NCBI GenBank assembly: GCA_965237985.1
Contig: OZ250161.1
Span: 124,001 to 188,000 of the forward strand
Direction: 5' to 3'
DNA from: G965212025 sp965237985
GTDB lineage: Bacteria > Pseudomonadota > Gammaproteobacteria > Poriferisulfidales > Oxydemutatoraceae
Length of the DNA: 64,000 bases
A program made the position numbers and the translations under genes. The notes under the pieces were generated by a model. That model saw only the letters and a list, made by a program, of their open reading frames with translations. It was not told the DNA's origin and did not search any database. Shown piece by piece: positions 1 to 8,772 of the stretch (the stretch's first letter is position 1; each line of letters opens with the position of its first letter).

Positions 1-981
1 GGAAAAGCGGTTTTGCTGGACAGCTTTCTTTGTGATGCCACAGAAATTGATGTGGATGCCATGTGCGATGGAGAAGAGGTGTTAATCGGCGGGATCATGC
101 AGCATATCGAACAGGCCGGTATTCATTCCGGCGACTCCGCCTGCTCGCTGCCGCCCCATTCCCTATCGGAACGGGTGCTGGCGGAAATTACCCGCCAGGT
201 TAAAGTGCTTGGCAAAGCGTTGGCAGTGAAAGGTTTGATGAACATGCAATGTGCAGTGCGTGATGAGGAGATTTACATATTGGAAGTCAATCCGCGTGCC
301 TCACGTACAGTGCCATTTGTTTCCAAGGTGACCGGGTTGCCCCTTGTGAAAATTGCCGCCCGCTGCATGATGGGACAAAGTCTTGCTTCGCAGGGAGTGA
401 AGGCCAGACCCGTCAAAGACTTTTTTGCAGTGAAAGAAGTAGTATTCCCTTTTCTCAAATTTCCCGGTGTCGATGCACTGATGGGGCCGGAAATGAAGTC
501 TACCGGTGAGGTGATGGGCCTCGGGAGAAGCTTTGGCGAGGCTTTTTTGAAATCTCAGATTGCTGTCGGGAACCGTATGCCAAGGTCGGGAACGGTGCTG
601 TTAAGCGTACAGGATGCAGACAAGGCAGGGGCCGTTGAGTTGGCTCGCCTGTTCCTCGATCTGGGGCTGTCCCTGATGGCGACCAAGGGCACGGCACGAG
701 CTTTGCATGCGGCTGCTATGGAATGCGAGCATGTTTTCAAAGTGAAAGAGGGGAAACGGCCGCATGTCGTGGACCGAATCAAGCGAAAGGAGGTGGTTTT
801 GATCGTGAATACCACGGAAGGGCGACAGGCTGTCGCGGATTCTTTTTCTATTCGCCGCGAAGCCTTGGTGAATGAAATCTGCTACTCCACCACTTTGGCG
901 GGAGCTTTTGCACTGGTGAAAGCCCTGCATTGTCAGCCGGAACTGTTGTGCAGCCTGCAGGAGCTGCACAATCTCAATTAA
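1..981 (+). CDS. carB: Carbamoyl-phosphate synthase large subunit, C-terminal part
   Basis: The window opens inside this gene; 326 codons remain before the TAA at 979-981. CarB makes carbamoyl phosphate from bicarbonate, ATP and ammonia for pyrimidine and arginine synthesis, with CarA supplying ammonia. The visible part covers the second ATP-grasp domain (GGIMQHIEQAGIHSGDSACS, then EVNPRASRTVPFVSK) and the C-terminal regulatory MGS-like domain (from about GTVLLSVQDADKAG, with VNTTEGRQ and RREALVNEICYSTT near the end). greA follows 17 bp downstream on the same strand, a common carAB-greA arrangement in beta- and gammaproteobacteria. Nothing looks degraded. The identity is secure; the 5' part lies outside the window. 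Confidence 0.97.
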   Translation, partial: GKAVLLDSFLCDATEIDVDAMCDGEEVLIGGIMQHIEQAGIHSGDSACSLPPHSLSERVLAEITRQVKVLGKALAVKGLMNMQCAVRDEEIYILEVNPRASRTVPFVSKVTGLPLVKIAARCMMGQSLASQGVKARPVKDFFAVKEVVFPFLKFPGVDALMGPEMKSTGEVMGLGRSFGEAFLKSQIAVGNRMPRSGTVLLSVQDADKAGAVELARLFLDLGLSLMATKGTARALHAAAMECEHVFKVKEGKRPHVVDRIKRKEVVLIVNTTEGRQAVADSFSIRREALVNEICYSTTLAGAFALVKALHCQPELLCSLQELHNLN

Positions 982-998
982 CAGACTGGAGAATTCTT

Positions 999-1475
999 AT
1001 GGAACGTGTATTGCTGACTGTCGCGGGGGCAAAGCAACTTCAAGAAGAGCTGGATGATTTGAAAAGCCGGCAACGCCCCACTATTACCGCCGCAATTGCC
1101 AGGGCCCGCGAACATGGGGATCTGCGTGAGAATGCGGAGTACCAGGTGGCTCGGGAAAAACAAAGTTTTTGCGAGGGACGCATCAGTGGAATTGAAACCA
1201 AACTAGCCAGTGCCGAAATTATTGATGTAATGAAAATAAATGCCCGTGGAAAAGTGATTTTTGGCTCAACTGTCGTCGTTCATGATCGGGGCACAGACAA
1301 AACGCTTCGCTACCGTATCGTGGGAGAAGACGAGGCCAATGTCGACAAGGGAATCATATCGTTTTCTTCCCCTGTTGGGCGCACCTTGATTGGCCACGAG
1401 AAAGGTGATGTGGTGGAGATTAAAACGCCAGGCGGCGTGAGAGAGTGCGAAATCCGGGAAGTACTGTATATTTGA
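999..1475 (+). CDS. greA: Transcription elongation factor GreA
   Basis: GreA (158 aa, the usual length) binds the RNA polymerase secondary channel and stimulates cleavage of backtracked transcripts. The N-terminal coiled coil covers about residues 1-75 and carries the acidic tip DLRENAEY at 41-48. The C-terminal FKBP-like domain begins near GKVIFGSTVVV and includes SPVGRTLIGHEKGD. The frame stays open upstream to a TTG at 930, but that would overlap carB. The ATG at 999 has a GGAG at 988-991 and gives the standard GreA N-terminus. It probably shares a transcript with carB. An IS end begins only 6 bp after its stop codon. Confidence 0.96.
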   Translation: MERVLLTVAGAKQLQEELDDLKSRQRPTITAAIARAREHGDLRENAEYQVAREKQSFCEGRISGIETKLASAEIIDVMKINARGKVIFGSTVVVHDRGTDKTLRYRIVGEDEANVDKGIISFSSPVGRTLIGHEKGDVVEIKTPGGVRECEIREVLYI

Positions 1476-1480
1476 GTTAC

Positions 1481-1532
1481 GAGTCAGTTGCTGATAAACG
1501 GGTAACTGTCAGATCAGGTCTAAACTTCTACA
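1481..1532. mobile_element. Orphan IS481-type element end
   Basis: This 52-bp stretch closely matches the right end of the IS481-type element found complete at 39609-40833: the shared text runs from GTTGCTGATAAACGGGTAAC to the terminal TTCTACA. No transposase sequence adjoins it. Its terminal bases are a hybrid of the two ends, since it reads TCAGGTCTAAAC where the complete right end reads TCAAGTCTGAAT. It is probably what remains after deletion or recombination of a former insertion just downstream of greA. Confidence 0.8.
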
Positions 1533-1835
1533 AGTTACGCAAGCGCCGGGTACTGTTGCAAAGCCTTTTCAGTCACCCAAATCACCCCTTTCAATCCTCA
1601 TTTTTTTCGGTCTTGAAACAAGGGTCCGGAGTGGGTACCAGCTTCAAGCTTTCCTGGTTTGCAAACAGCCCGGTTCTTCGCTGCGCCTGTCTTTAGACTG
1701 AAGAGGCTGAACTTCCCTGCCACGCCCTTCCGAATAAGGGCACGAACCTCGTTTCTCCTGAGCTTACAAACAAATGCCCAGTCCTGGAGTCAGAGCAGGG
1801 CGATTTCAGTAGCGGCACCAAATCGGGCCTCATCA
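1533..1835. other. Spacer without a recognisable gene
   Basis: This is about 300 bp between the orphan IS end and the convergent unknown gene. Short open frames exist, but none has a ribosome-binding site or a recognisable motif. I see no convincing terminator. Confidence 0.5.
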
Positions 1836-3707
1836 TCACGATTTCCCCTTTGGTGATTCTACTTCTTTCCCTTCGCAAAAGTGCACGAATCCTTTAACGT
1901 TGCCCACGACCCACTCAAACTCTTCCTTCGTAAGTTCTTGGCCGTCTTGACTGAATTTTTTCCTGTATACAGGTTCACTGGCTTTTTTGTGCATTAGAGT
2001 GAGAAGGTTTTTACCTTCTCGGTTGTACATGGGTATTCCCGTTTTCCGGTTTACAGGCAATTGTTTGATGACCCTGTCGACACAATGCATTAGTTTTGCA
2101 CTGGGTACGCGCCTGCAGCAGCTTTCGGCAACATCTGGGATGCCCAATATGCCGGTTTCTTTAAAATCAGTCGACCACTTTGCATTTGTTGATGATTTCT
2201 CCATGTGCTCCAGATCAAACAGTGTGTCTCTGTTTGGTGCACGTCCATTTTTCAGTGTGAGGTAGCTAAGACAGTGCTTTGTATTTGCACTCACTTTCGT
2301 GCCCTCAATATACCCTGCCAATCTATACCCTTCCAATCTTTCGCCAATTCTTTTTTCCAAGGTGGCTGTCAGTTGCGCATGTAAGCGATTCTGTCCTGAT
2401 GAAGAGATTCCGGGCGCAAAAGCGAGCGGTTCCTCTGCTGTCCTGATATCAAAAAATTCTGTGACATGATAAGCCTGCATTTTATGAGTTGCCCAGTAAT
2501 CTCTACGTTGAATCCATGTTTCGTTATCAGAAATTGTCCGTGTCTTCCCGGACACCGCAACAAGTGTTTTCGTTATTTCTATTTTGGGGCGTTCTGCCCC
2601 TACACTTTTCCCTATTATTGCTGCGTCGGTTTTGCCGGCATCGGGCTTCGTTGCGCTCGTGTCTGGTGTATTTTTTCCAGTTATAGGCCGATTTCTGCCG
2701 CTTCCGGGATCTTTTGCCACTTTGATACGACTACTCTCATCTTGTGGCGTAGGCCCACTTTTGGTGGTACTGGATTTACTGGATTGTGGTGTTCCTGCTC
2801 TGCTCGTGTTCGGCGTTTCTTTTTTTTTGTTCCTTGTAGGCTGACTGTTGCCTTTTTTCGCAGGGGGCTTCAGATTTTGTTTCGGGTTTTTTGTTAGGGC
2901 ATTGCTGGCTGCCGTTCCTCGTGTTAAGTCCCTCCGGGTTACTCGTTTTTTTTCTGTCACCGGCTGACTGTTGCCGGGATCTTGTGTCGTACCTGTGAGG
3001 TGACTTTGCTCTTGTGTTGCAACCGTAGATGTCAGGTTGGTGTGTTCCTCAGTGGGTTTTTTGTCTGTCACCGGCTGACTGTTGCCGGGATCTTGTGTCG
3101 TACCTGTGAGGTGACTTTGCTCTTGTGTTGCAACCGTAGATGTCAGGTTGGTGTGTTCCTCAGTGGGTTTTTTGTCTGTCACCGGCTGACTGTTGCCGGG
3201 ATCTTGTGTCGTACCTGTGAGGTGACTTTGCTCTTGTGTTGCAGCCGTAGATGTCAGCTTGGTGTGTTCCTCAGTGGATTCTTTGTCTGTTGCCGGGTCT
3301 TGAAAGGTGCTGGGCGTGATGGCTTCAGTGTTAGTTTTGGGAAGTTCAGTGCCCGGGGTGTTCTGGTTGCCTCCCGTATCGGGTGTGGCTCTGCTGCTGG
3401 CAAGTCTTTGCGATTCCTCATGGATGTAACGGTTAAACTCCCTCCTGTTCTGCAAGGTTTTTTCTTGTTCTGTGGAGATCTTGAATTCCTCATTTTCACT
3501 ACCAAGAGCTGCAGCCAGTATATTCCTGCGGCTCTGCAGCTCTTGCTTGCGATAATTTTCACTGAACTTGTAGCGAAAAATATGCACTACCCAGCCTGAG
3601 AATGAGTTCTTGAGAACACATTGCCCGTTACCATTGTCTGTTTGTACCCCCAGTCTGCCCAGCTGACTTCTGGCAGCTCTCTGCAAGATTCCATCACCAA
3701 TTTCCAT
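1836..3707 (-). CDS. Unknown repeat-containing protein, effector-like
   Basis: This is a 623-residue protein that I do not recognise. The ATG at 3707 is preceded by GGAGGGG on the minus strand, so translation is plausible. Residues about 30-70 form a basic, amphipathic stretch (SGWVVHIFRYKF). Residues about 100-360 are low complexity, rich in Thr, Pro, Lys, Gln and Ser, and probably disordered. They contain three 37-residue tandem repeats (each with a PVTxKKxTEEHTNLTSTVAT-like core) plus a degenerate fourth. The C-terminal 250 residues look folded (DNETWIQRRDYWATHKMQAY, LFDLEHMEKSSTNAKW) but match no family I know. There is no Sec signal or clear membrane segment. A short N-terminal module, a disordered repeat linker and an unknown C-terminal domain would suit a secreted effector or surface protein; that is inference. 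Confidence 0.7.
   Translation of the reverse strand: MEIGDGILQRAARSQLGRLGVQTDNGNGQCVLKNSFSGWVVHIFRYKFSENYRKQELQSRRNILAAALGSENEEFKISTEQEKTLQNRREFNRYIHEESQRLASSRATPDTGGNQNTPGTELPKTNTEAITPSTFQDPATDKESTEEHTKLTSTAATQEQSHLTGTTQDPGNSQPVTDKKPTEEHTNLTSTVATQEQSHLTGTTQDPGNSQPVTDKKPTEEHTNLTSTVATQEQSHLTGTTQDPGNSQPVTEKKRVTRRDLTRGTAASNALTKNPKQNLKPPAKKGNSQPTRNKKKETPNTSRAGTPQSSKSSTTKSGPTPQDESSRIKVAKDPGSGRNRPITGKNTPDTSATKPDAGKTDAAIIGKSVGAERPKIEITKTLVAVSGKTRTISDNETWIQRRDYWATHKMQAYHVTEFFDIRTAEEPLAFAPGISSSGQNRLHAQLTATLEKRIGERLEGYRLAGYIEGTKVSANTKHCLSYLTLKNGRAPNRDTLFDLEHMEKSSTNAKWSTDFKETGILGIPDVAESCCRRVPSAKLMHCVDRVIKQLPVNRKTGIPMYNREGKNLLTLMHKKASEPVYRKKFSQDGQELTKEEFEWVVGNVKGFVHFCEGKEVESPKGKS
2954..3286. repeat. 111-bp in-frame tandem repeat, three copies
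   Basis: Three nearly identical 111-bp units start at 2954, 3065 and 3176, and a degenerate partial unit follows. At 37 codons each they keep the reading frame of the surrounding gene (residues about 141-251). Near identity at the nucleotide level points to recent duplication or homogenisation. Confidence 0.9.
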
Positions 3708-3889
3708 TTTTACAACCCCTCCATAAGCATTACCGCAACTTTGCGCATACTAACATCAATGTGTTGTGATTGTTTGGGGAGAACTGGTTGGTCTTGGTTC
3801 TTTGGGCAGTTCAGTGGCCTGTTTCAGGGTGCATTTCAATATGCTTGTTCCCACCGCTTGCTTCCTGTCGGAATTGCATTAACCAGGAT

Positions 3890-4548
3890 TATCGACTGGC
3901 TGACTTTTTCGGCAAACTTTTTTCTGGGATCGTCCCCGCAGGCCGAGTATGGCCTGTCGCTGTCGGAGCAATTGATTCGGTCAGTGATGGCACGCTCAAC
4001 GATGCCGCTGTCCCCGGGTGCTCGCCGGTAGATTTTTTCGTATTTGAGCCAAGGACAGGATCTTTCTTCGTTGACCCCGTCAATGCGGTGCCCCCGGTTA
4101 GCCATGGAAATCCGAATGCAACCGTTCGGGAAAGGCAAGGTTGGTACATTGGCAACCTTGGCTGGGGTTGAAGATCTTAGGCTGGCAGTTGTGGCGGAGT
4201 GCTTCAACAGCGCTTGTCCAAAGTGTTCGACAGTTGTCCCACGCCAAGAACTTTCCGGCTTGCCCGGTTGTAGATGGCAACCAGGGATACGAACCCCCGT
4301 CGCATTGGGACGCGCATGATGTCGGCACACCAGATACGCAGATTGATTGTCATGTTCTTCAGCAAGGTCCGGTGCTCTGGATATGGCTTGCTGATGCGGG
4401 GTTTGCGATGGATCACTGCCAAGCCGGCACAGTATGGCCTGCACTGGGGTTTCAACGGCCCCGGCATCATTTCTTGACCCCTCACTGCCTTTGTGCTCTG
4501 GTGATGGTTTTGTGTTTCCTCAGTCAATGGGAGAATAGACGGAAACAA
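3890..4548 (-). pseudogene. Decayed IS3-family transposase (OrfB-like)
   Basis: The minus strand carries pieces of an IS3-type DDE integrase-core transposase spread over at least three frames. One is KPRISKPYPEHRTLL followed by WCADIMRVPMRRGFVSLVAI and ASRKVLGVGQLSNTLD. Another is EALRHNCQPKIFNPSQGCQC, which corresponds to the usual NTDQGSQFTS. The third is RISMANRGHRIDGVNEERSC with WLKYEKIYRR and SDRPYSACG. Catalytic residues are lost and the frame is broken repeatedly. No OrfA, terminal inverted repeat or target duplication is visible, so this is an old remnant. Confidence 0.75.
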
Positions 4549-4618
4549 AGTGCGACCACACGTTCACTTGTAAATGCAACATCCAGCAGGTAGCACTGGC
4601 ATTCGGACATCGGCAGAT

Positions 4619-5311
4619 GGGGCTGATTTGTGGCTACGGTCAGTGGTTTCCGTCCTGTTTCAGTCGTCCGGATTTTTTAGTTTTTTTGCAGTGCGTAAAT
4701 GGTTGCGAGTGCCTGGCGAGGAGACAGTTCGTTTGGGTCCAGTTTTTTCAGAGCTTTCAATGCCGGGTGGTGGTGGTCAAATGCGAGTTTCGGTTGCTGC
4801 GGGGAGGGTTTTTGGACACACTGCATGGCTTCCAGCTCCTCCAGCTTCTGGGGCTGATTTGTGGCTACGGTCAGTGGTTTCCGTCCTGTTTCAGTCGTCC
4901 GGATTTTTTAGTTTTTTTGCAGTGCGTAAATGGTTGCGAGTGCCTGGCGAGGAGACAGTTCGTTTGGGTCCAGTTTTTTCAGAGCTTTCAATGCCGGGTG
5001 GTGGTGGTCAAATGCGAGTTTCGGTTGCTGCGGGGAGGGTTTTTGGACACACTGCATGGCTTCCAGCTCCTCCAGCTTCTGGGGCTGATCTGTGGCTACG
5101 GTCAGTGGTTTCCGTCCTGTTTCAGTCGTCCGGATTTTTTAGTTTTTTTTGCAGTGCGTAAATGGTTGCGAGTGCCTGGCGAGGAGACAGTTCGTTTGGG
5201 TCCAGTTTTTTCAGAGCTTTCAATGCCGGGTGGTGGTGGTCAAATGCGAGTTTCGGTTGCTGCGGGGAGGGTTTTTGTTTTTGGGCACACTGCATGGCTT
5301 CCAGCTCCTCC
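4619..5311. repeat. 231-bp tandem triplication of the mutS 3' end
   Basis: Three units begin at 4619, 4850 and 5081. The unit at 5081 is the real end of mutS (last 62 or so codons plus about 40 bp beyond the stop). The other two lie downstream of the mutS stop as truncated copies. They join at the sequence TTCTGGGGCTG, where intact mutS reads TTCGCAAGCG. They differ from the functional copy by small indels in T-runs and a 6-bp TTTTTG difference, and are nearly identical to each other. Confidence 0.92.
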
Positions 5312-7707
5312 AGCTTCGCAAGCGCCTGTTTCAGGGTGGCTTCCGGAAGACCTGCCAGGCGGGCGACCTGGATGCCGTGGCTGCGGCTGGTGCCTCCGAC
5401 TTTTACTTTGTGCAAAAACACGACTTCTCCGGCGTGCTCTATTGCGTCCATGTGGACATTTTGCACTTGTGGGTATTTTTCGCAGAGCGTTGTCAATTCG
5501 AAATAGTGTGTGGCAAACAATGTCAGTGAGTGGTTCCGGCTTGCCAGTTCTGCCGCACATGCCCAGGCCAGGCTGAGTCCGTCGAAGGTACTTGTTCCCC
5601 TTCCGATTTCATCCATCAGTACCAGGCTGTCCGGCCCGGCGTTATTCAAAATGTTGGCTGATTCCGTCATTTCCACCATGAATGTAGAACGTCCCGAGGC
5701 GATGTCATCTGCCGCGCCAATCCTCGTGTAAATGCAATCCAGGGGGCCGATGGTGGCTTCTGTAGCAGGCACCCAGGCGCCGATATGTGCCAGTAAGGCA
5801 ATTTGAGCTGTTTGGCGCATGTAGGTGGATTTTCCGCCCATATTCGGTCCGGTGATTACCAGCATGCGTTGTTTCTCATCCAGATCGAGGTCGTTTTCCA
5901 CGAAAATGTTTTCCTGGCTGAGTTCTACGACGGGATGTCGTCCGCCCTTGATGTGTATCCCCCGGGAGGCAGCCAGTGTCGGTCGGCAGTACTTTCGTTC
6001 TTCTGCGCATTTGGCAAGGGTGGTAATGACATCTGTCGCAGCCAGAGCGGCTGATGTTGCCTGCAGGCGACTGATGAAGGGGCGGAAATAAAGCAGGATT
6101 TCCCGGAACAGTTTTTTCTCTTTGGCAAGTGCTTGATCGCGGGCGGCAAGTACACGGCCTTCCAGAGATTTCAATTCGGCAATGGAGTAACGTTCTGAGT
6201 GTTTTAGCGTTTGCATTCTTCGGTAGTCCTCCGGAGCTTTCTCAGCAACTGCGCGTGGCATCTCTATGTAATAGCCGTGCACCCGGTTGTAAGCGACGCG
6301 CAAATTATTGACTCCTGTCCTGCGCCGTTCCCGATTTTCAATTTCTATCAAATGTCCGGAAACGTTTTTATGCAGTCCGCGAAAATAGTCCAATTCCGGG
6401 TCGTATTTGGAGCGAATGACTCCGCCATCACGTATGGTGGCAGGGGGAGTGTCCACAATTGCCTGTGCAAGATGTTGTGCGAGTTCCGGTTCGGGGTGCA
6501 GGTTGGCATCAAGATTTTTGGCCAGCGGGCTTGTCAGAGTGCCCAGCGTAGTTTTCAAAACCGGCACCAGCTCCAGAGTTTCCCGAATGCCGTTCAGATC
6601 TCGGGGTTTTGCTGTTTCCAGAACCACGCGTGCCAGCATGCGTTCCAGGTCATTACTGCGTCCCAGTATGGCGCGTAGATTGTGCAGGGTTTCCTTATGT
6701 ACCAGTTCGCCGATCAGTTCCTGGCGTTTTTGCAGGGCTTCGCGTTGCCGTAAGGGACTGGCAAACCAGCGCCGCAAACAGCGCGCTCCCATGCTGGTAA
6801 CGGTGTGATCGTGAATGCCAACGAGCGTTCGCTTGTGATCGCCTGAAGTCGATTTTTCTATTTCCAGGCAACGGCGACTTGTGGCGCTGAGCTGCACAAA
6901 ATCTTCATCGTTTTCCACGATGAGGCTACGCAAATGTGGCAACTCTGATTTCCTGGTGTCCAGCACGTATTGCAAAAGCGCCCCGGCAGCTGCAACAGCC
7001 GTGTCTTTGTTTATGCAACCGAATCCTTCCAGACCCAGCACCTCAAGCTGCCGGCATAATAGCCTGCGTGCATTTCTTATCAGAAAAACTGATGCCGGCA
7101 AGCTTTGCGGCTGGTGCTTTTCCAAAGTGAAAGTGCGGTTTTCACTGACCAGAAGTTCAGCCGGATGCAGGCGGTCTATTTCATCATCCAGTGCGGCGTG
7201 GCTGGCAGTCTGGCGGATAGTCAAACGACCGGAACTGAGTTCAAGCGTGGCGATGCCGAATACCGGCTGTTTTGTTTTTTCATCGCTATGTACGGCCATG
7301 ACCAGATTGTCTCGTTGCTCATCCAGCAGTGTGTCTTCAACGACGGTTCCCGGAGTGACCACGCGCACCACTTTGCGCTCCACAGGCCCGCGGCCTTGTA
7401 CCGGGTCGCCGACCTGGTCGCAGATTGCCACAGTCTTTCCCAGGCGAACCAGTTTGGCGAGATAGCTTTCCACCGCATGTACTGGCACACCAGCCATGGG
7501 CACTTTCTTATTGCCGTAACGGCCGCGGGAAGTCAAAGTAATATCAAGGAGCTTTGCTGCTTTTTCGGCATCGTGAAAAAACAGTTCATAAAAATCCCCC
7601 ATATGATAGAAAAGCAGGGTGTCCGGGTATTCAGACTTTATGCGCAGGTACTGCTGCATCACGGGGGTGTGTTCGCTGATCATGAGTGTGCTGCTCTCCA
7701 GGGGCAT
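5122..7707 (-). CDS. mutS: DNA mismatch repair protein MutS
   Basis: MutS recognises mispaired bases and starts mismatch repair with MutL. The 861-aa product is full length (E. coli 853). The mismatch-binding motif GDFYE is at residues 37-41, Walker A GPNMGGKST near 619-627 and Walker B LVLMDEIGRGTSTFDG near 697. The C-terminal helices (LSPRQALATIYALQKKLK) are present. It is transcribed divergently from pncC across a 60-bp gap. The frame is intact even though the last 62 or so codons have been copied twice downstream. The ATG at 7707 gives the normal N-terminal HTPVMQQYLRIK region after 12 extra residues; a later start is possible. Confidence 0.97.
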   Translation of the reverse strand: MPLESSTLMISEHTPVMQQYLRIKSEYPDTLLFYHMGDFYELFFHDAEKAAKLLDITLTSRGRYGNKKVPMAGVPVHAVESYLAKLVRLGKTVAICDQVGDPVQGRGPVERKVVRVVTPGTVVEDTLLDEQRDNLVMAVHSDEKTKQPVFGIATLELSSGRLTIRQTASHAALDDEIDRLHPAELLVSENRTFTLEKHQPQSLPASVFLIRNARRLLCRQLEVLGLEGFGCINKDTAVAAAGALLQYVLDTRKSELPHLRSLIVENDEDFVQLSATSRRCLEIEKSTSGDHKRTLVGIHDHTVTSMGARCLRRWFASPLRQREALQKRQELIGELVHKETLHNLRAILGRSNDLERMLARVVLETAKPRDLNGIRETLELVPVLKTTLGTLTSPLAKNLDANLHPEPELAQHLAQAIVDTPPATIRDGGVIRSKYDPELDYFRGLHKNVSGHLIEIENRERRRTGVNNLRVAYNRVHGYYIEMPRAVAEKAPEDYRRMQTLKHSERYSIAELKSLEGRVLAARDQALAKEKKLFREILLYFRPFISRLQATSAALAATDVITTLAKCAEERKYCRPTLAASRGIHIKGGRHPVVELSQENIFVENDLDLDEKQRMLVITGPNMGGKSTYMRQTAQIALLAHIGAWVPATEATIGPLDCIYTRIGAADDIASGRSTFMVEMTESANILNNAGPDSLVLMDEIGRGTSTFDGLSLAWACAAELASRNHSLTLFATHYFELTTLCEKYPQVQNVHMDAIEHAGEVVFLHKVKVGGTSRSHGIQVARLAGLPEATLKQALAKLEELEAMQCAQKQKPSPQQPKLAFDHHHPALKALKKLDPNELSPRQALATIYALQKKLKNPDD

Positions 7708-7767
7708 GTTTCTTGACCGAGGCTCACGGGTCTCGATGTTCGGGCCGGATAGGAGGTGAACCGGGAA

Positions 7768-8259
7768 ATGCCGGGTATTCGTGAAGTGGTTCTGTCACTG
7801 GCATGCGAGTTGCGCAGGCGACAGCTGCGTCTGGTGAGCGTCGAGTCCTGCACTGGTGGCTGGATCGCAAAGGCTTGCACGGATGTACCGGGAAGTTCGG
7901 AGTGGTTTGAGGGGGCACTGGTGGTTTACAGCGACCATGCCAAGCGGCAACTGTCAGGTGTCCGGGAAAAGACTTTGGCCAGAGAAGGCGCAGTCAGCAA
8001 AGAGGTGGCCGAGGAAATGGTAGAGGGCGCACTGCTACGGGTGAGCGCGGCGGATATTGCGGTTTCGGTCAGTGGAGTTGCTGGTCCGGGTGGTGGGACT
8101 TTGAAGAAACCGGTAGGGCTGGTTTGTTTCGCGTGGCAACAGCGGGGCAGGGCGATCAAGAGCAGCAGCGTACGCTTTTCCGGCGACCGCGAAGCAGTCA
8201 GAAGCAAGTCCGTCGTCACTGCCTTGTCTGGCGTGATGGAACTGCTGGTGCCTGGATGA
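7768..8259 (+). CDS. pncC: Nicotinamide-nucleotide amidase (CinA C-terminal type)
   Basis: PncC deamidates nicotinamide mononucleotide to nicotinate mononucleotide in pyridine nucleotide recycling. The product is 163 aa, matching stand-alone PncC. Motifs are ESCTGGW at 26-32, FEGALVVYSDHAKRQLSGV, and SGVAGPGGGT followed by KPVGLVCFAW. An in-frame GTG lies at 7756, but AGGAGGTGA at 7751-7759 is correctly spaced for the ATG at 7768, so I start there. mutS is divergent upstream and the cytochrome gene is convergent downstream. Confidence 0.92.
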   Translation: MPGIREVVLSLACELRRRQLRLVSVESCTGGWIAKACTDVPGSSEWFEGALVVYSDHAKRQLSGVREKTLAREGAVSKEVAEEMVEGALLRVSAADIAVSVSGVAGPGGGTLKKPVGLVCFAWQQRGRAIKSSSVRFSGDREAVRSKSVVTALSGVMELLVPG

Positions 8260-8341
8260 TATTTGGCAGTTCAGCTAAAAAAGTTCAGTGCAAGAGGTCC
8301 CCGAAGAGACTATCGCCTGCAATCCAGTACCGTTTTTTCAT

Positions 8342-8689
8342 TCAACCGGATGCCTGTGTCGGGAAGCGATAGAAATTGCGGTTCAAATAATCAATCACTT
8401 CCTGGATTTGGGCATCATTCCAATCGATGTCGGGACTTGCGTGGCAACCGCGAATTTGTTTGACCAGGCCCTGGTAGCTCTGAACAATGCGGTCCCTTCT
8501 TGAATATAATAGCGAACCATCGCCTCCTGTCATCTGGATATGACAGGAAGTGCATTTTTCCTGGTAGTGAGCAGGTGCTTCGCTGGTTTCTTCGGAAGCC
8601 GAAAAATTGCCAGACAACAGCATCGGCCAAATGAGGCTGACGGCGAGTACACGGTGCCACTTGTTCGCGTTGTCGACAGGACGTCTCAT
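8342..8689 (-). CDS. Periplasmic c-type cytochrome
   Basis: This 115-aa protein has a hydrophobic N-terminal segment (LAVSLIWPMLLSG, about residues 14-27) acting as signal peptide or anchor. A single haem c attachment motif, CTSCH, is at residues 46-50, followed by MTGGDGS and a C-terminal helix VIDYLNRNFYRF. It resembles small class I cytochromes found beside orn in related proteobacteria and probably carries electrons in the periplasm. The partner is unknown. The gene is divergent from orn across 83 bp. Confidence 0.85.
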   Translation of the reverse strand: MRRPVDNANKWHRVLAVSLIWPMLLSGNFSASEETSEAPAHYQEKCTSCHIQMTGGDGSLLYSRRDRIVQSYQGLVKQIRGCHASPDIDWNDAQIQEVIDYLNRNFYRFPTQASG

Positions 8690-8772
8690 GCCCGCTGATT
8701 ATACTGCTTTGTGTGTGGGAAACAGATTACGGGGCCTGACTGCTTTTGCTGATTGGCTCGTCATGACCTTGG

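Noticed and set aside
2982..3599. Long plus-strand frame with Cys-rich repeats (CRTCEVTLLLCCNRRCQ)
   Set aside because: It is the complement of the 111-bp repeat in the minus-strand gene, which has a proper start and ribosome-binding site.
4574..5576. Plus-strand repeated frames opposite the mutS end
   Set aside because: Antisense reading of the 231-bp repeats, with no similarity to any protein and no start signals.
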